Source of the DNA: a virus
Virus record (IMG/VR): IMGVR_UViG_3300008111_001779
Location: 1 to 61,171 of that record
Length of the DNA stretch: 61,171 nucleotides
Strand: one strand, 5' to 3'
Numbering within the stretch: the first letter of the stretch is position 1; every line of letters begins with the position of its first letter. This document shows, in pieces, positions 17,217 to 27,607 of this stretch. A model generated the notes under the pieces. The model saw nothing but the letters and a program-made list of their open reading frames with translations. It was not told the origin of the DNA and did not search any database. The position numbers and the translations under genes were made by a program.

Positions 17217-18524
17217 ATGGCAGCTGAAGGATTAAAAAATTTTAAAGAAGTAGTTCAAAACAAAGCGTTTAGAATTAATCCAAAAGATAGAAAAATCTTT
17301 GAAGAAGGTGATATGCAATCTTTCTTTGGATTAAGTGAAGATGATTTGATTGAATTTATAATGTATGATTCTTCGGAAAACCAATTACCACAAAAAGGTT
17401 TTGGCAGAGTAAGATATATTCCACTAACAACATCTAATATTAATAATTATTTTTTATTAGCAGAAGGTACAACAATGACAAGAAATAATTTACCTTCTGA
17501 ATTTTTTATTGATGTTGAAAGATTAATAAAAGAAGCTGGTTTTACAAATGGTGTTTTTAAAACACAAATTTCATTAATAAACAAAAGATTAGGTTCATAT
17601 CAAGAAAAAGACAAAGTTTGGATTAGTGAGATATCTCCTTCAAGAACTGAAGTAAGATTATTTCCTTTAATGACAAGTCCAAATGCAGAAGATATTAAAA
17701 ACCGATTCAATATTTTTTATACAAATGGTGATTTTAAAAGTGATATTATATATAATGTTTTTAAAATGATTGAATCAACAACTCCATCATTAATAATTGA
17801 TACTTTGAAATTAACATTTGGAGAAGCATTTTATAATAAACTGAAAACGGAATATAAAATACAAAATTTTGATTTATTTGCAGCAAATGTTCACAAAAAA
17901 TTTATTGAATCTGCACAATATGAATTTACAAATAGAGTATCTTTTCCTAAAGACCCGAATTACGGCAAACCTAAAAAAACAAAACCTTCATTACAATTAT
18001 CGGAAGCTACAATTATGAAATTGCTAGATATTTTAATTGTAAACGCTATTACATTTTATCTTCCACCAAAAGATGAACAATTAAATCCATTGGCTAAAAA
18101 TACAACTGATGTTAGTATGGATGATGCGGCAAAAATTTTACAAACAAAAACTTTGGATGAAAAAATTGATGCAAGAACACCTGAAACTAGAAGAGTTTTT
18201 ATTGAGAAGCCAGAAATAAGTACTGTTGAAAGAGAGTTTAAGAAAAAACTTTTACCAATACTACCAATAGATGACTCACCACCACAAATAATAACTCCGG
18301 TGGAAAAGGAAACACCGTCTACTGGTGAAATAAAAGTTATAGATGCACCACCAAAAGAACCAATTATAGATGATACTCCAATTAGGATAGATTTACCTGT
18401 TAAATCTGATGTCATAAGTGGAGGTGGAGGAGGTGGAAGCTCTTATGATAACTTTTTTGGAGCGGGTAGTGGTAGAGAACAAATTTTTGAAAGAGACATG
18501 AATCAAAGAGAAAACATACAATAA
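17217..18524 (+). CDS. Putative baseplate structural protein
   Basis: The protein has 435 residues. The N-terminal 150 residues contain DKVWISEISPSRTEVRLFPL, a motif I associate with baseplate wedge proteins of T4-like phages from aquatic samples (from memory, not searched). The middle is helical; about 300-400 is Pro/Lys/Ile-rich and flexible, and the end is Gly-rich (GGGGGGSS). It precedes the large 1763-residue protein, whose residues near 640 hold a related WISKI motif, so both may contact the same partner. Confidence 0.5.
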   Translation: MAAEGLKNFKEVVQNKAFRINPKDRKIFEEGDMQSFFGLSEDDLIEFIMYDSSENQLPQKGFGRVRYIPLTTSNINNYFLLAEGTTMTRNNLPSEFFIDVERLIKEAGFTNGVFKTQISLINKRLGSYQEKDKVWISEISPSRTEVRLFPLMTSPNAEDIKNRFNIFYTNGDFKSDIIYNVFKMIESTTPSLIIDTLKLTFGEAFYNKLKTEYKIQNFDLFAANVHKKFIESAQYEFTNRVSFPKDPNYGKPKKTKPSLQLSEATIMKLLDILIVNAITFYLPPKDEQLNPLAKNTTDVSMDDAAKILQTKTLDEKIDARTPETRRVFIEKPEISTVEREFKKKLLPILPIDDSPPQIITPVEKETPSTGEIKVIDAPPKEPIIDDTPIRIDLPVKSDVISGGGGGGSSYDNFFGAGSGREQIFERDMNQRENIQ

Positions 18525-18525
18525 A

Positions 18526-18534
18526 ATATTTATA
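18526..18534 (+). promoter_or_regulatory. Late-promoter-like box ATATTTATA, close to ATG
   Basis: ATATTTATA ends only six bases before the ATG at 18541. If it acts as a -10 type box, the message would begin at or next to the start codon (leaderless). Confidence 0.45.
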
Positions 18535-18540
18535 AATTAG

Positions 18541-21500
18541 ATGAGAAGATACGATAGAGTTTATAGATTAGATGATGGTGAAAATCCATTCTTTGACTTA
18601 GGTTTTGGAACACAAAATTTTGGTGAGGGTGGATATGGTATTGGAACTACCACACAGATAACCGCAGGTTTTGATGCAGGCGGTAATATATCGTCAGGTG
18701 GTGGAGGCGGTATTTCTTCTGGTGGTGGAACAAACATTCCGATTTCAAATGACCCAAATGCCGCAGGAACAATTAATCAAAACAGAAATCTAATTGTAAA
18801 CATTTCTTCAAACGTTCCTTCTCAAATTATTATTAATGGAGAAAATAGTTTCAAAACTACTACCGATAAAATTAATGTATCTTTAGATGATTTAATTCAA
18901 AACGGTTCAAAAAAAATTACTGTATTAAAAGAAGGATACAAAACGGGTGATGAATTTACTATAAGTGTTGAGCGTAATATTCAATTTAATTTTAATGCTT
19001 TAGCTAATATTAATTTAGGTGACAGTTTATTTGGTTATCAGACTCGTTTGATACCGGATTTTTCTCAACCACTAACGGGAGATAATCAACCAGTATATTC
19101 TAATATATCACCATACAAATTTAAAATTCAATATTTTAAAGATGGAATACAACAACCATTTGTTTTTGATGAAAGTAATCAATTAGTTGATTTTGTTTTT
19201 CAATTAGAAAATACAAAACCAATTGATACACCGGTAAAATCAGATGAAGTAACAATTGAAGTTAATCTATTTGGATTACAAGATTCAGTTTCGTATATTG
19301 GATTAAATACGAGCACATTAACTACGAATAAAAAATATACGTTTACGGAATTAGCGGGAACTCCAATTTCAATAAATACTGCTGATAAAACTCAATATTT
19401 AATTTCTCGTATTTTAGTAACCGATTCAAATGGTAACATAGAAGAATTTTTACCAGGTGGACCTTTAGTAAGAATAACACCGGAAAATGCAACTGTTCAA
19501 TTAAATTTTGTAGCGGATGGTAATTTAAAGATTGAGATTGAAACAATACAAGCACCAGTTTTAATAACGAATAAACCAACAATTTCATTTGTAGATCCTG
19601 ATTCGGAAATACTGAAAAAATACAATATTAATAGTAAATCTCAATTACCTATTGCAATAAGAAAAAGCAGTAGTGTTAGTGATTTAGCAGTTTATATTGG
19701 CGGCGATGTTTTTAAATTTTCAAATTTAGATAATGGTGACCCTACAGCAATAATAACCTTACCAGCAGATGCGTTTACTAAAATAGGAAATTATAGAATA
19801 GTTTTAATACCATCGCGAGAAAAAAGAACTGGATTACAATTGGGTAATGTAGGAGTAGGTGATGGTGACCCGTTAGAATTTTCTCTAAATGTAGTTAGTG
19901 AAGTATATGTTGGAGTTCCTGATATAAGAAACATTTCATACCCATCTGAATTATTTGGACCAGACTTTGCGGGTACTGATGTTAATTTTGAAATTTCATT
20001 TGATTCAGTAGATACCGATTATGTAAGAATTTTTAACGGAGATAAGTATGTTCAGGCTGGAAGTAGTGGGGTTGTAAAATTGAATGTAAAAGAACTTTTA
20101 AATTTAGGCGGACAAAATATCGCCGAAGATACTTTAAATATAGTTCTTAATTTAAAATTAGTTCCTTATAATATAAGCGGATATGAAACTGTAATCGGTA
20201 AGGAAGAGTTTGTAACTATTAAGTTTGTAAAAAGTCAATACACAATTCCAAGAGAAGTAGCAATTAATAGAATAGCAAGTGCTATAACTTCTCAATTTGA
20301 TAAGAATATTTTAAGAGAAAGAACTTCAAAGTATCTTTCTCATTTATTACATTTTGGTGAAGGTGATAATAAATTAATAACAGTTTGGACAGGTTCTGAA
20401 AATTCCCTAATCTTAAAATTATACGAACCACTTCCAACTACTGTTCAAGAAAATCAACAAGTTTGGATTTCTAAAATTTTATCAAATCCAATTATTGATA
20501 ATATAAGATTGATAGGTGATAGTGCATTTGAATGTAAACCATTAAAAGGACCTAACTTTGGAGTAGAACCGGATAATGGTATTGGATTTCAGGTATTTGA
20601 TGATTTGTTAGCAACGGGCTCATACTCAACGAATTTATTATATAACAAATATGTTCAAGATACTGGTATTGATACTTCAAAATTGAATATCACCTATGTG
20701 AGCGGTTCTGAATATGTTTGGAATAATTTTGTACATTTTGGTTCTGCCGAAGAAAGAGTTAATAACTTCTTTTACAAATTAGAATTATTACTAGGATATA
20801 TTCAAAAATACAACTTAATTTCAGAGCAAACATTTGATGTAGGTAGAGTATTAACCGAAGATGTTTTAGGAGCAGGAACGCCAGAGATTGATGGTGATGA
20901 ATTTATAGCAACTGAAACAGGTGATTTTGAATTATCTTATGAAACTCCAATATTATATGGTTCAGATTCAATAAATGAAAGAGGCTCACTTCTTAAAAAA
21001 ATCAATACTATTATTCAAAACTTTGATGGGTTTGAAAAATGGTTATACACATCTACTAATTCATTAGCATATCCAAAATTTTTAGCAGAAGGTGGAGATG
21101 GTATTTTTAGATATTATTTATACCAATCAAATACAACACAAGCACTAACTTGGTATAACACAATTTTAGCTTCTTCGGAATTTTATGACAAATATAATGT
21201 AAACTATCTTTCAAATAATATACCACTTTATATACAAGAAGACTTTAATAATAATGACTTTTTAGTATTTTTGGATATGATTGGTCAACACTTTGATATT
21301 ATTTGGGTGTATATAAATGCATTAAAATCAAATAATTTAATTGAAGAAAAGCAATCAAAAGGTGTAATAAATTCTTTGGTTGAACCTTTATTGGCATCTA
21401 TGGGTTGGAATCCCAAAAAGGCTTTTAATACTAACTTTTTATGGGAATATGTTTATGGTACTAATAGAGAAGGTAACGCTTTATATTCAATGCCACTTGA

Positions 21501-23832
21501 ACAAGCAAATAATGAAGTTTGGAGAAGAATATTAAATAACTTACCATATCTATTAAAGCACAAAGGTACTGGAAGAGCATTAAAGGCTGCAATGGCTTGT
21601 TATGGTGTTCCTCAATCTATGTTGACAATAATGGAATTTGGTGGACCACAAGACCCAACCAAAGGAGGAAGTAGTAAATTTACATTTGAAGATAGAACCG
21701 CAGCAATATTTTTAACAGGAAGTTTAAATCAAAATGGTAGTTCAAATATTAAAGTTCCGTGGCATACAACTGCACAAACTGGCGATTATCCTAATTGTAT
21801 TGAATTTAGAATTTTACCATCAAAGATTCCTACAAATTATGTAACACTAATTTCAGGAAGTGAATGGGCATTAAATTTATATAAAACAACTGGCTCATTT
21901 GGTAGATTGGAATTAAATTTTGGCGGTGATGCGGGAGCGTCTGCGTATGTTGAAACGCCATTCATAAGTGCATCAGTTTCTACAACTTATTTTGCATCAA
22001 CCGTAGAGTATGTTTATGGACCTGATTTGGTTACCGGTAGTTTAGATTTTCCTATTTCTATGGAAAATTATTCAAATATTGTTATTAATCGTTATAACTA
22101 TCCTGGTGCAAGTTCACAATATGAAGTATGGTTAGCAACAACCGATGGTAAAAGAATAATTACTTCGGTAAGTATGTCATTGTTGACGGGAGATGGTCAA
22201 TGGGAAAGTGGTTCATCTTTACAAATTGGTGGTAATGGATTTGAAGGTAATGTAGATGAATTACGTTTATGGGAAGTTCCACTACAAAGAAGTAAATTTG
22301 AAAATCATACATTATTTCCTGATTCAATCAATGGTAACTCATATACCGCATCCACAGCAGATTTAGTTTTCAGATTAGATTTTGAATATCCAAAAGATAG
22401 AACAAAAGATTCACTTATTAAGAATGTTGCAATTAACACAAGCTATGGAGAACCTTTTGCGAGTGCAAGTAATATGTATTCTGCTTCTGCTTATCCATAT
22501 CAATATACACCATATGAAAGAACTGTAACTGCTACCGTTCCATCATTAGGATTTAATTATTCTAATAAGATTAGATTTGAAACACAAACATTAAAAACAA
22601 ATCTTTCATATAAAGTTAGAGCAACTGAAAAAGCGTTTGATAGAGCACCTGTTGATTCAAATCGTTTAGGATTGTTCTTCTCCCCAATCAAGGAGTTGAA
22701 TATGGATATCTTAAAAGCATTTGGAGATTTTAATATAGATAATTATATTGGAGACCCTTCCGATGAATACAGAGAAAATTATAGACAGTTAGATGTATTA
22801 AGAGAATATTATTTTGAAAGATTAGAAAATAGAAATATTTACGAATACATTCAATTAGTTAAATATATTGATAAATCATTATTTGAAGTACTGACAGATT
22901 TATCACCTGCAAGAGCTAAAATCTCTAAAGGATTATTAATTGAACCACACTTTTTAGAAAGAAGTAAAGTTAAGTGGAACAAACCTGAATCATTAAGAAA
23001 TGATTTTGAAGTTTATATTGATAATCAAGAAAATGATAAAATTGAATCTACTTACGATGTAAAAGAAAGTAATTTAGATGCAACAAATTTAACAATTTTA
23101 AATACCGATATAAACAATTATGATAGTACCATAGATGCTGATTCTATAACAATTGTTGAAGGTACAAATCCTACTTATGGTGGTACTATTGATTATAATG
23201 TTGGTGGGCTATTTGAAACGGAATACCCAACTTATCCAAATACGGGTTCAATCAATATTCAGTGTCCAACTGGAGCGAGTTTATATGGTGAAGTTGATGC
23301 GTTTTCGGTTGAACAAATTGGAATGGATAAAAATTCAAGAGCTAATTTAGGATTTGGTTTGTACGCGAAAAGAGGTAATTCAGTTTATAGAGCATATGAT
23401 GATGTATTTGGTAATTTGGAAACAACTGGTAGTAGAGTTAGTGCATTTTTAGTTAAAGAAACAAAAGCTAAGAAGAAAAAAGTTCAAACCGGAGGATATC
23501 CAACTACAACATCTGGTCCAATTGTATATAGTACAATAACAACATATGAAGATAAATATTATGTTTCATTGTTACCATTTAGTGGTAGTATAGCGATAGG
23601 AAACGATATAACAGCGGTAACTGCAATTAATGGATACCTTCCAACCCACTACAAATTTGTTAATGGATTAAGTGAGGGTTTACAACGTTCATATTTTAAA
23701 GGTTCTAAACAAACGGCGGCAACAACACCAGATGGTTTAGATCCTGTAGAAACATTTACAACTAATCCTAATATTCTACGAGTTGCTAAGACTGGTAGAG
23801 GTAGTGGAGAACCAATTTTGGAAGTAGATTAA
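18541..23832 (+). CDS. Giant baseplate/tail protein, gp7-like by position
   Basis: The protein has 1763 residues. After a Gly-rich N-terminus, residues about 80-155 resemble a PEGA-like beta domain (IIINGENSFK...ITVLKEGYKTGD). Strand-rich modules follow to about 590. A central helical part (about 730-1030) ends in LPYLLKHKGTGRALKAAMAC, then YGVP, which resembles a conserved segment of large baseplate wedge proteins. Residues about 1070-1260 look like a concanavalin/LamG-like domain (GNVDELRLWEVPLQRSKFEN). A helical and strand C-terminus follows. Position after gp6 and size suggest the wedge protein that fills the role of gp7 and gp10, with an added carbohydrate-binding type domain. The exact equivalent is uncertain. 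Confidence 0.6.
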   Translation: MRRYDRVYRLDDGENPFFDLGFGTQNFGEGGYGIGTTTQITAGFDAGGNISSGGGGGISSGGGTNIPISNDPNAAGTINQNRNLIVNISSNVPSQIIINGENSFKTTTDKINVSLDDLIQNGSKKITVLKEGYKTGDEFTISVERNIQFNFNALANINLGDSLFGYQTRLIPDFSQPLTGDNQPVYSNISPYKFKIQYFKDGIQQPFVFDESNQLVDFVFQLENTKPIDTPVKSDEVTIEVNLFGLQDSVSYIGLNTSTLTTNKKYTFTELAGTPISINTADKTQYLISRILVTDSNGNIEEFLPGGPLVRITPENATVQLNFVADGNLKIEIETIQAPVLITNKPTISFVDPDSEILKKYNINSKSQLPIAIRKSSSVSDLAVYIGGDVFKFSNLDNGDPTAIITLPADAFTKIGNYRIVLIPSREKRTGLQLGNVGVGDGDPLEFSLNVVSEVYVGVPDIRNISYPSELFGPDFAGTDVNFEISFDSVDTDYVRIFNGDKYVQAGSSGVVKLNVKELLNLGGQNIAEDTLNIVLNLKLVPYNISGYETVIGKEEFVTIKFVKSQYTIPREVAINRIASAITSQFDKNILRERTSKYLSHLLHFGEGDNKLITVWTGSENSLILKLYEPLPTTVQENQQVWISKILSNPIIDNIRLIGDSAFECKPLKGPNFGVEPDNGIGFQVFDDLLATGSYSTNLLYNKYVQDTGIDTSKLNITYVSGSEYVWNNFVHFGSAEERVNNFFYKLELLLGYIQKYNLISEQTFDVGRVLTEDVLGAGTPEIDGDEFIATETGDFELSYETPILYGSDSINERGSLLKKINTIIQNFDGFEKWLYTSTNSLAYPKFLAEGGDGIFRYYLYQSNTTQALTWYNTILASSEFYDKYNVNYLSNNIPLYIQEDFNNNDFLVFLDMIGQHFDIIWVYINALKSNNLIEEKQSKGVINSLVEPLLASMGWNPKKAFNTNFLWEYVYGTNREGNALYSMPLEQANNEVWRRILNNLPYLLKHKGTGRALKAAMACYGVPQSMLTIMEFGGPQDPTKGGSSKFTFEDRTAAIFLTGSLNQNGSSNIKVPWHTTAQTGDYPNCIEFRILPSKIPTNYVTLISGSEWALNLYKTTGSFGRLELNFGGDAGASAYVETPFISASVSTTYFASTVEYVYGPDLVTGSLDFPISMENYSNIVINRYNYPGASSQYEVWLATTDGKRIITSVSMSLLTGDGQWESGSSLQIGGNGFEGNVDELRLWEVPLQRSKFENHTLFPDSINGNSYTASTADLVFRLDFEYPKDRTKDSLIKNVAINTSYGEPFASASNMYSASAYPYQYTPYERTVTATVPSLGFNYSNKIRFETQTLKTNLSYKVRATEKAFDRAPVDSNRLGLFFSPIKELNMDILKAFGDFNIDNYIGDPSDEYRENYRQLDVLREYYFERLENRNIYEYIQLVKYIDKSLFEVLTDLSPARAKISKGLLIEPHFLERSKVKWNKPESLRNDFEVYIDNQENDKIESTYDVKESNLDATNLTILNTDINNYDSTIDADSITIVEGTNPTYGGTIDYNVGGLFETEYPTYPNTGSINIQCPTGASLYGEVDAFSVEQIGMDKNSRANLGFGLYAKRGNSVYRAYDDVFGNLETTGSRVSAFLVKETKAKKKKVQTGGYPTTTSGPIVYSTITTYEDKYYVSLLPFSGSIAIGNDITAVTAINGYLPTHYKFVNGLSEGLQRSYFKGSKQTAATTPDGLDPVETFTTNPNILRVAKTGRGSGEPILEVD

Positions 23833-23853
23833 AATTGAAAATACTAAATGGTT

Positions 23854-23862
23854 ATATTTATT
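23854..23862 (+). promoter_or_regulatory. Late-promoter-like box ATATTTATT
   Basis: It lies within TTATATTTATTTT, 29 bases before ATG 23892, in the 59-base gap after the giant baseplate gene. Confidence 0.45.
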
Positions 23863-23891
23863 TTAGAAAACAAAGATAAAAACAATATCAA

Positions 23892-24515
23892 ATGGCATAT
23901 TTAGATAATACCGAAATCACAGTTGATGCAATTCTTACCAAAAAAGGTAGACAAAAATTAGCATCCGGTCAGTCTTTAAACATCACAAAGTTCGCTTTAG
24001 GTGATGATGAGATTGATTACACATTATATGAGCCAGCACACCCAAAGGGTTCGGCTTATTATGATTCAGCAATCAGAGCAATTCCTATTACGGAAGCTTC
24101 ACCAGATGAAACTCAAGTATTGAGATATAAATTGGTAACACTTCCTAAAGGAACTACACAAATCCCAACTGTAAGATTGGGTGTTCCGTCAGTAGCAGTA
24201 AATCAAACCGAAGGTGGTGTTGCTTTATTACCAACTACATCTCCAGCAGGAAATGGTAGTGCTGGTTACACTGTTGTGTTGGCAGACCAAAGAGCAGGTA
24301 CACTTACTGTAGTAAGAGGAGCAACCGCAACTGGAACTGTACCAGTATTTTTAGGAGAAGAAATCACAACAACTGCACAAGTTGTAAGTGGATTAGAATT
24401 TAGATTTACACCTAATCCAAACTTAACAATTGATATTGCAACTACATTGACAGTTTATGGTAATGAAACCGGTGGTTCTCAAACTATTCCAGTAACTGTA
24501 ACTTACAAACCATAA
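23892..24515 (+). CDS. Phage structural protein
   Basis: The protein has 207 residues. It begins MAYLDNTEITVDAILTKKGR, then QKLASG and FALGDDEIDYTLYEP, an N-terminus I recognise from small structural proteins of T4-like phages. The C-terminal half is strand-rich and may be Ig-like. It starts a run of three structural genes separated by short gaps. Tail or fibre-attachment roles are possible; the sequence does not decide. Confidence 0.55.
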   Translation: MAYLDNTEITVDAILTKKGRQKLASGQSLNITKFALGDDEIDYTLYEPAHPKGSAYYDSAIRAIPITEASPDETQVLRYKLVTLPKGTTQIPTVRLGVPSVAVNQTEGGVALLPTTSPAGNGSAGYTVVLADQRAGTLTVVRGATATGTVPVFLGEEITTTAQVVSGLEFRFTPNPNLTIDIATTLTVYGNETGGSQTIPVTVTYKP

Positions 24516-24533
24516 TAAAAAAAGAAATAAAAA

Positions 24534-25775
24534 ATGGCACTAATTAATGACCCTAATATAACCGCCCAAATAGCAGCATTAGCTAATACTGGTACGGTTG
24601 ATACAAATCAGATAGTATCACTTATTAATAGTGTATTACCTGCAGGTCAACAAATTGCAACAAATACTTCTGGTGTTACAACCGGTATTTATAAAAGATT
24701 TGGTGATTTTGATAAGGTAAACGCAAAAGTAGAAGTGGTTACAACTGGTCTATGGACCGGTGATTCTGGTTCCTTAACTCAATTTTTTACAGCATCCGCA
24801 CAATCAATAGCACAAAGTGGATATTACTATACTAATGTTTATGATTATAATCCAGCATTATATTCCGATTCTGCAGAAGTACAATTTGCTATTGCTTATG
24901 GACATGTAAATGGTAGTGGTTCTATGAACTTAGCAGATAATGATTCTGCTTTATTAGCTACCAAAGCAACATACGCACAATATAGAGCAATGTTGTTAGA
25001 CCCAACCGATACTAAATTCTCATTTGAGAATTCTGCAGGTACAGCTACTGATGCAAATTCATTGTATTTTATAAACATTGCGAGAAGCCGTTATAGAGAA
25101 AAAATGGATGCTGGTAACTGGTCATTAAAATTAAGAGGTTCAAACGGTACATTTACTTTTATTGATAATAGTGGAAAGAAATTTGGTGATGATTTAGGAT
25201 TAAGTGGTAGAACATTTAAAGTTGTTTCTGGTTCTCTTAATTTAGGAACTGAAAATGAAGCAACTATAAAAACTCCAACTGGTTCAAATGGTGAAGGATT
25301 TGGATTATTCTATCCTGATAGAGGAATTATCGTTCTTAACGCTGATGCTGTTGCATCGGTTGTTGGAAACTTAATTGCAACTGAAACTATTTACACTAAA
25401 GATGGTAATTATCAAATTAGTGGAAGTTTAGCAGGTAATTTAGCACAAGATAGAGAACAATTCAATCAATACAAATTGTTATCAGCTATTAAGTTTGGTG
25501 GTGATTTTGAAGCACGTAGAACTGAAAACATTTCTACTCAACACTTCTTTGTAAGAGCAACTAATAGAGAATTTAACTACTCAAATAATCCAACATATGT
25601 AAATAGTGATGGTTCTTTTGTAGAAACTACATTTGAAACTGACCCACAAACTTACTTAACAACTATTGGTTTATACAATGATGCAAACGAATGTGTTGCT
25701 GTTGCCAAAACATCACAACCTATCGTTAAATCTTTTGATAAAGAAGTTTTAGTTAAAGTGAAATTATCATTCTAA
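24534..25775 (+). CDS. Phage structural protein, paralogue A
   Basis: The protein has 413 residues. The end (YLTTIGLYNDANECVAVAKT then SQPIVKS) matches the end of the gene at 25853 (ITTIGLYDEQLNMVAVAKLP then QPIKS), so the two share a C-terminal domain. The shared motif is, to my memory, common in structural proteins of T4-like phages. The middle (about 110-300) is mixed. Probably a fibre or baseplate-adaptor component. A strong terminator follows. Confidence 0.55.
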   Translation: MALINDPNITAQIAALANTGTVDTNQIVSLINSVLPAGQQIATNTSGVTTGIYKRFGDFDKVNAKVEVVTTGLWTGDSGSLTQFFTASAQSIAQSGYYYTNVYDYNPALYSDSAEVQFAIAYGHVNGSGSMNLADNDSALLATKATYAQYRAMLLDPTDTKFSFENSAGTATDANSLYFINIARSRYREKMDAGNWSLKLRGSNGTFTFIDNSGKKFGDDLGLSGRTFKVVSGSLNLGTENEATIKTPTGSNGEGFGLFYPDRGIIVLNADAVASVVGNLIATETIYTKDGNYQISGSLAGNLAQDREQFNQYKLLSAIKFGGDFEARRTENISTQHFFVRATNREFNYSNNPTYVNSDGSFVETTFETDPQTYLTTIGLYNDANECVAVAKTSQPIVKSFDKEVLVKVKLSF

Positions 25776-25796
25776 TTAAATCTTAACTATATTGAG

Positions 25797-25819
25797 AACC
25801 CCCTTTAAAGGGGGTTTTT
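25797..25819 (+). terminator. Strong intrinsic terminator
   Basis: A 20-base perfect palindrome (AACCCCCTTTAAAGGGGGTT) is followed by T residues. It ends the transcription unit of paralogue A, and a late-type box begins 11 bases later. Confidence 0.9.
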
Positions 25820-25829
25820 CATTTGTAGA

Positions 25830-25838
25830 ATATTTATA
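25830..25838 (+). promoter_or_regulatory. Late-promoter-like box ATATTTATA
   Basis: ATATTTATA sits directly after the terminator and 14 bases before ATG 25853. Confidence 0.55.
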
Positions 25839-25852
25839 TAAAATTCATTTTA

Positions 25853-26713
25853 ATGCTTAAAGAAATTCCAAAATCGGATATTGTGGTAAGACCTATTAAA
25901 GTTTACAAAGAGTGGACTTTAGATGAAAATGACATAAATCCGATATTTGCAAAGAGTGGTAGTTTTGGAAACTATGATGAAGAAATTGAAGAAAAATCAT
26001 ATGGTATTTCTAAACAGGCTCTTTTTCGTTCTATTAAAGCACAATTTTATAGAAATGCATCCACTGCTTCAGTCCTTACGGAAGTAGGAAGGAGAAAATC
26101 TTATGCATCTACGGATGAAAGAAATTTAAACAATCAATTGGTTGTATTACCGATTTCCCAAGTATATTATGGAGAAGGTATAAAACCGGGTACCGTTATT
26201 TTAGAAGATGAAACAACTTCAAAAACCTATACGGATGATGGATACTCAAATCTTCTAGATTCTGGTAGCAATGTAGCGGGAAATATATTTTATGATAGAG
26301 GTTTGGTGATTGTTACTAGAGATGTTGAAAGTGGTTCAATGTTAAATACATTTAATTTAAACTATCGTTCTACAAAAACAATATTTGAAAATGAAATTTT
26401 TATATCAGTATTAGAAAACGAATTTAATGTATCACAAAATCCATCGGCGGTTGATTATGATCCCGATGGAACGGTTGGTAGAATAAAACTTCATAGTTTT
26501 ACTTCATCAATAGATTCTAACAAAAAGGGTGGATTTGCCGATTACGAATATAGTTCATCATTAGATAGAACTGGTTCTTATTTAGCACCTTTTATTACAA
26601 CAATAGGATTGTATGATGAACAACTAAATATGGTTGCGGTAGCAAAACTTCCACAACCAATTAAATCAATACCTGATTATCCAGTAAATTTTATAATTCG
26701 TTTTGATACATAA
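25853..26713 (+). CDS. Phage structural protein, paralogue B
   Basis: The protein has 286 residues and shares its C-terminal motif (ITTIGLYDEQLNMVAVAKLP) with the preceding structural gene. The N-terminal half is different and contains strand-rich segments such as QLVVLPISQVYYGEGIKPGT. It is probably a virion protein near the baseplate or fibre base. It has its own late-type box. Confidence 0.55.
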   Translation: MLKEIPKSDIVVRPIKVYKEWTLDENDINPIFAKSGSFGNYDEEIEEKSYGISKQALFRSIKAQFYRNASTASVLTEVGRRKSYASTDERNLNNQLVVLPISQVYYGEGIKPGTVILEDETTSKTYTDDGYSNLLDSGSNVAGNIFYDRGLVIVTRDVESGSMLNTFNLNYRSTKTIFENEIFISVLENEFNVSQNPSAVDYDPDGTVGRIKLHSFTSSIDSNKKGGFADYEYSSSLDRTGSYLAPFITTIGLYDEQLNMVAVAKLPQPIKSIPDYPVNFIIRFDT

Positions 26714-26717
26714 GGTT

Positions 26718-26726
26718 ATATTTATA
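26718..26726 (+). promoter_or_regulatory. Late-promoter-like box ATATTTATA
   Basis: Within TTATATTTATAG, ending 20 bases before ATG 26747. Confidence 0.5.
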
Positions 26727-26746
26727 GATAAGTAAAACACATAGAC

Positions 26747-26977
26747 ATGTCAAAATTAGTAGAACTTTTATTAACTAAAAAACCAAGCGATTCAAAAGCC
26801 AATACAAAGGGTGTAGATAAAACTCCTATTGGTGTAGAGCAACCATTTCAAAATTCAAAAGATTTAATGAATTCTGATTTATCTAAATTTAGAGGTGGTG
26901 CAATTGGTGGTACAACAGGTGGATACAATAGTTCAAAAAAATACACTGATACCATTCAGACTTCTAAAACAAAATAA
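26747..26977 (+). CDS. Small hypothetical protein
   Basis: The protein has 76 residues: a short helix (MSKLVELLLTKKPSD) and a Gly/Ser/Lys-rich flexible tail. No family recognised. It has its own late-type box and its stop overlaps the next start, so it is probably a late gene. Function unknown. Confidence 0.45.
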   Translation: MSKLVELLLTKKPSDSKANTKGVDKTPIGVEQPFQNSKDLMNSDLSKFRGGAIGGTTGGYNSSKKYTDTIQTSKTK

Positions 26978-27384
26978 TGTCTTGGAAATTTAAGGGAAAT
27001 ATTGTTACAGAAGAAAACACACCTGAAGGTGCTGTTGGGTTTGTCTATAAAATAATACACACGCCAACTGGTAAATTCTATATTGGTAAAAAATCACTTA
27101 CTTCAACTCGCCGTTTAAAACCCCTAAAGGGAAAAGTTCGTAAAAGAGTAGTTCGTAAAGCTTCCGATTGGGAGAAATACTATTCATCAAACGAATGGAT
27201 TAAATCAGAAGTAAAAGAAGGTAGAGGTGGAGATTTTGAAAGAGAAATCATCCAATTCTGCTTTAGTAAAAAATCACTTACATATTGGGAAGTTTGGTGG
27301 CAGTTCAAATTAGATGTTTTGAGTGACCCACAATCTATTAATGAAAATTTAATGGGAAAATTCTTCCGAAAGGATATATATTAA
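26977..27384 (+). CDS. GIY-YIG-type endonuclease, Seg-like
   Basis: The protein has 135 residues. GFVYKIIHTPTGKFYIGKKS at about 21-40 is the GIY-YIG signature in its variant form (FVY and FYIG). A basic stretch with several Arg/Lys follows, then KASDWEKYYSS and a C-terminal TYWEVWWQFKLDVL with a plausible catalytic Glu. T4 has Seg homing endonucleases of this class. It lacks an added DNA-recognition region, so a compact homing enzyme or a DNA-processing nuclease are both possible. The start overlaps the previous stop. Confidence 0.72.
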   Translation: MSWKFKGNIVTEENTPEGAVGFVYKIIHTPTGKFYIGKKSLTSTRRLKPLKGKVRKRVVRKASDWEKYYSSNEWIKSEVKEGRGGDFEREIIQFCFSKKSLTYWEVWWQFKLDVLSDPQSINENLMGKFFRKDIY

Positions 27385-27396
27385 TAAACAAACGTT

Positions 27397-27600
27397 ATGA
27401 CACTTACTGAAATTTCAAAAAAGTATGGTATCTCTGATGCATACTTAAACTCAAAAGATGATGCACATTCAATCGCAGCAGCATCATTATTAGATTTAAA
27501 ACAAATAGTTCTAGCAAATCAACCTAGAGAACAAGTAGCTGCAAAACTTCAATTTTTAGCGGATTTTCTTATTGATGTAAAAAATTCTAAATTTGGATAA
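27397..27600 (+). CDS. Small helical protein
   Basis: The protein has 67 residues, all likely helical (EQVAAKLQFLADFLIDVKNS near the end). Not recognised. It is the last gene of this unit; a host-type promoter starts a few bases after its stop. Confidence 0.45.
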   Translation: MTLTEISKKYGISDAYLNSKDDAHSIAAASLLDLKQIVLANQPREQVAAKLQFLADFLIDVKNSKFG

Positions 27601-27607
27601 TAATAAT

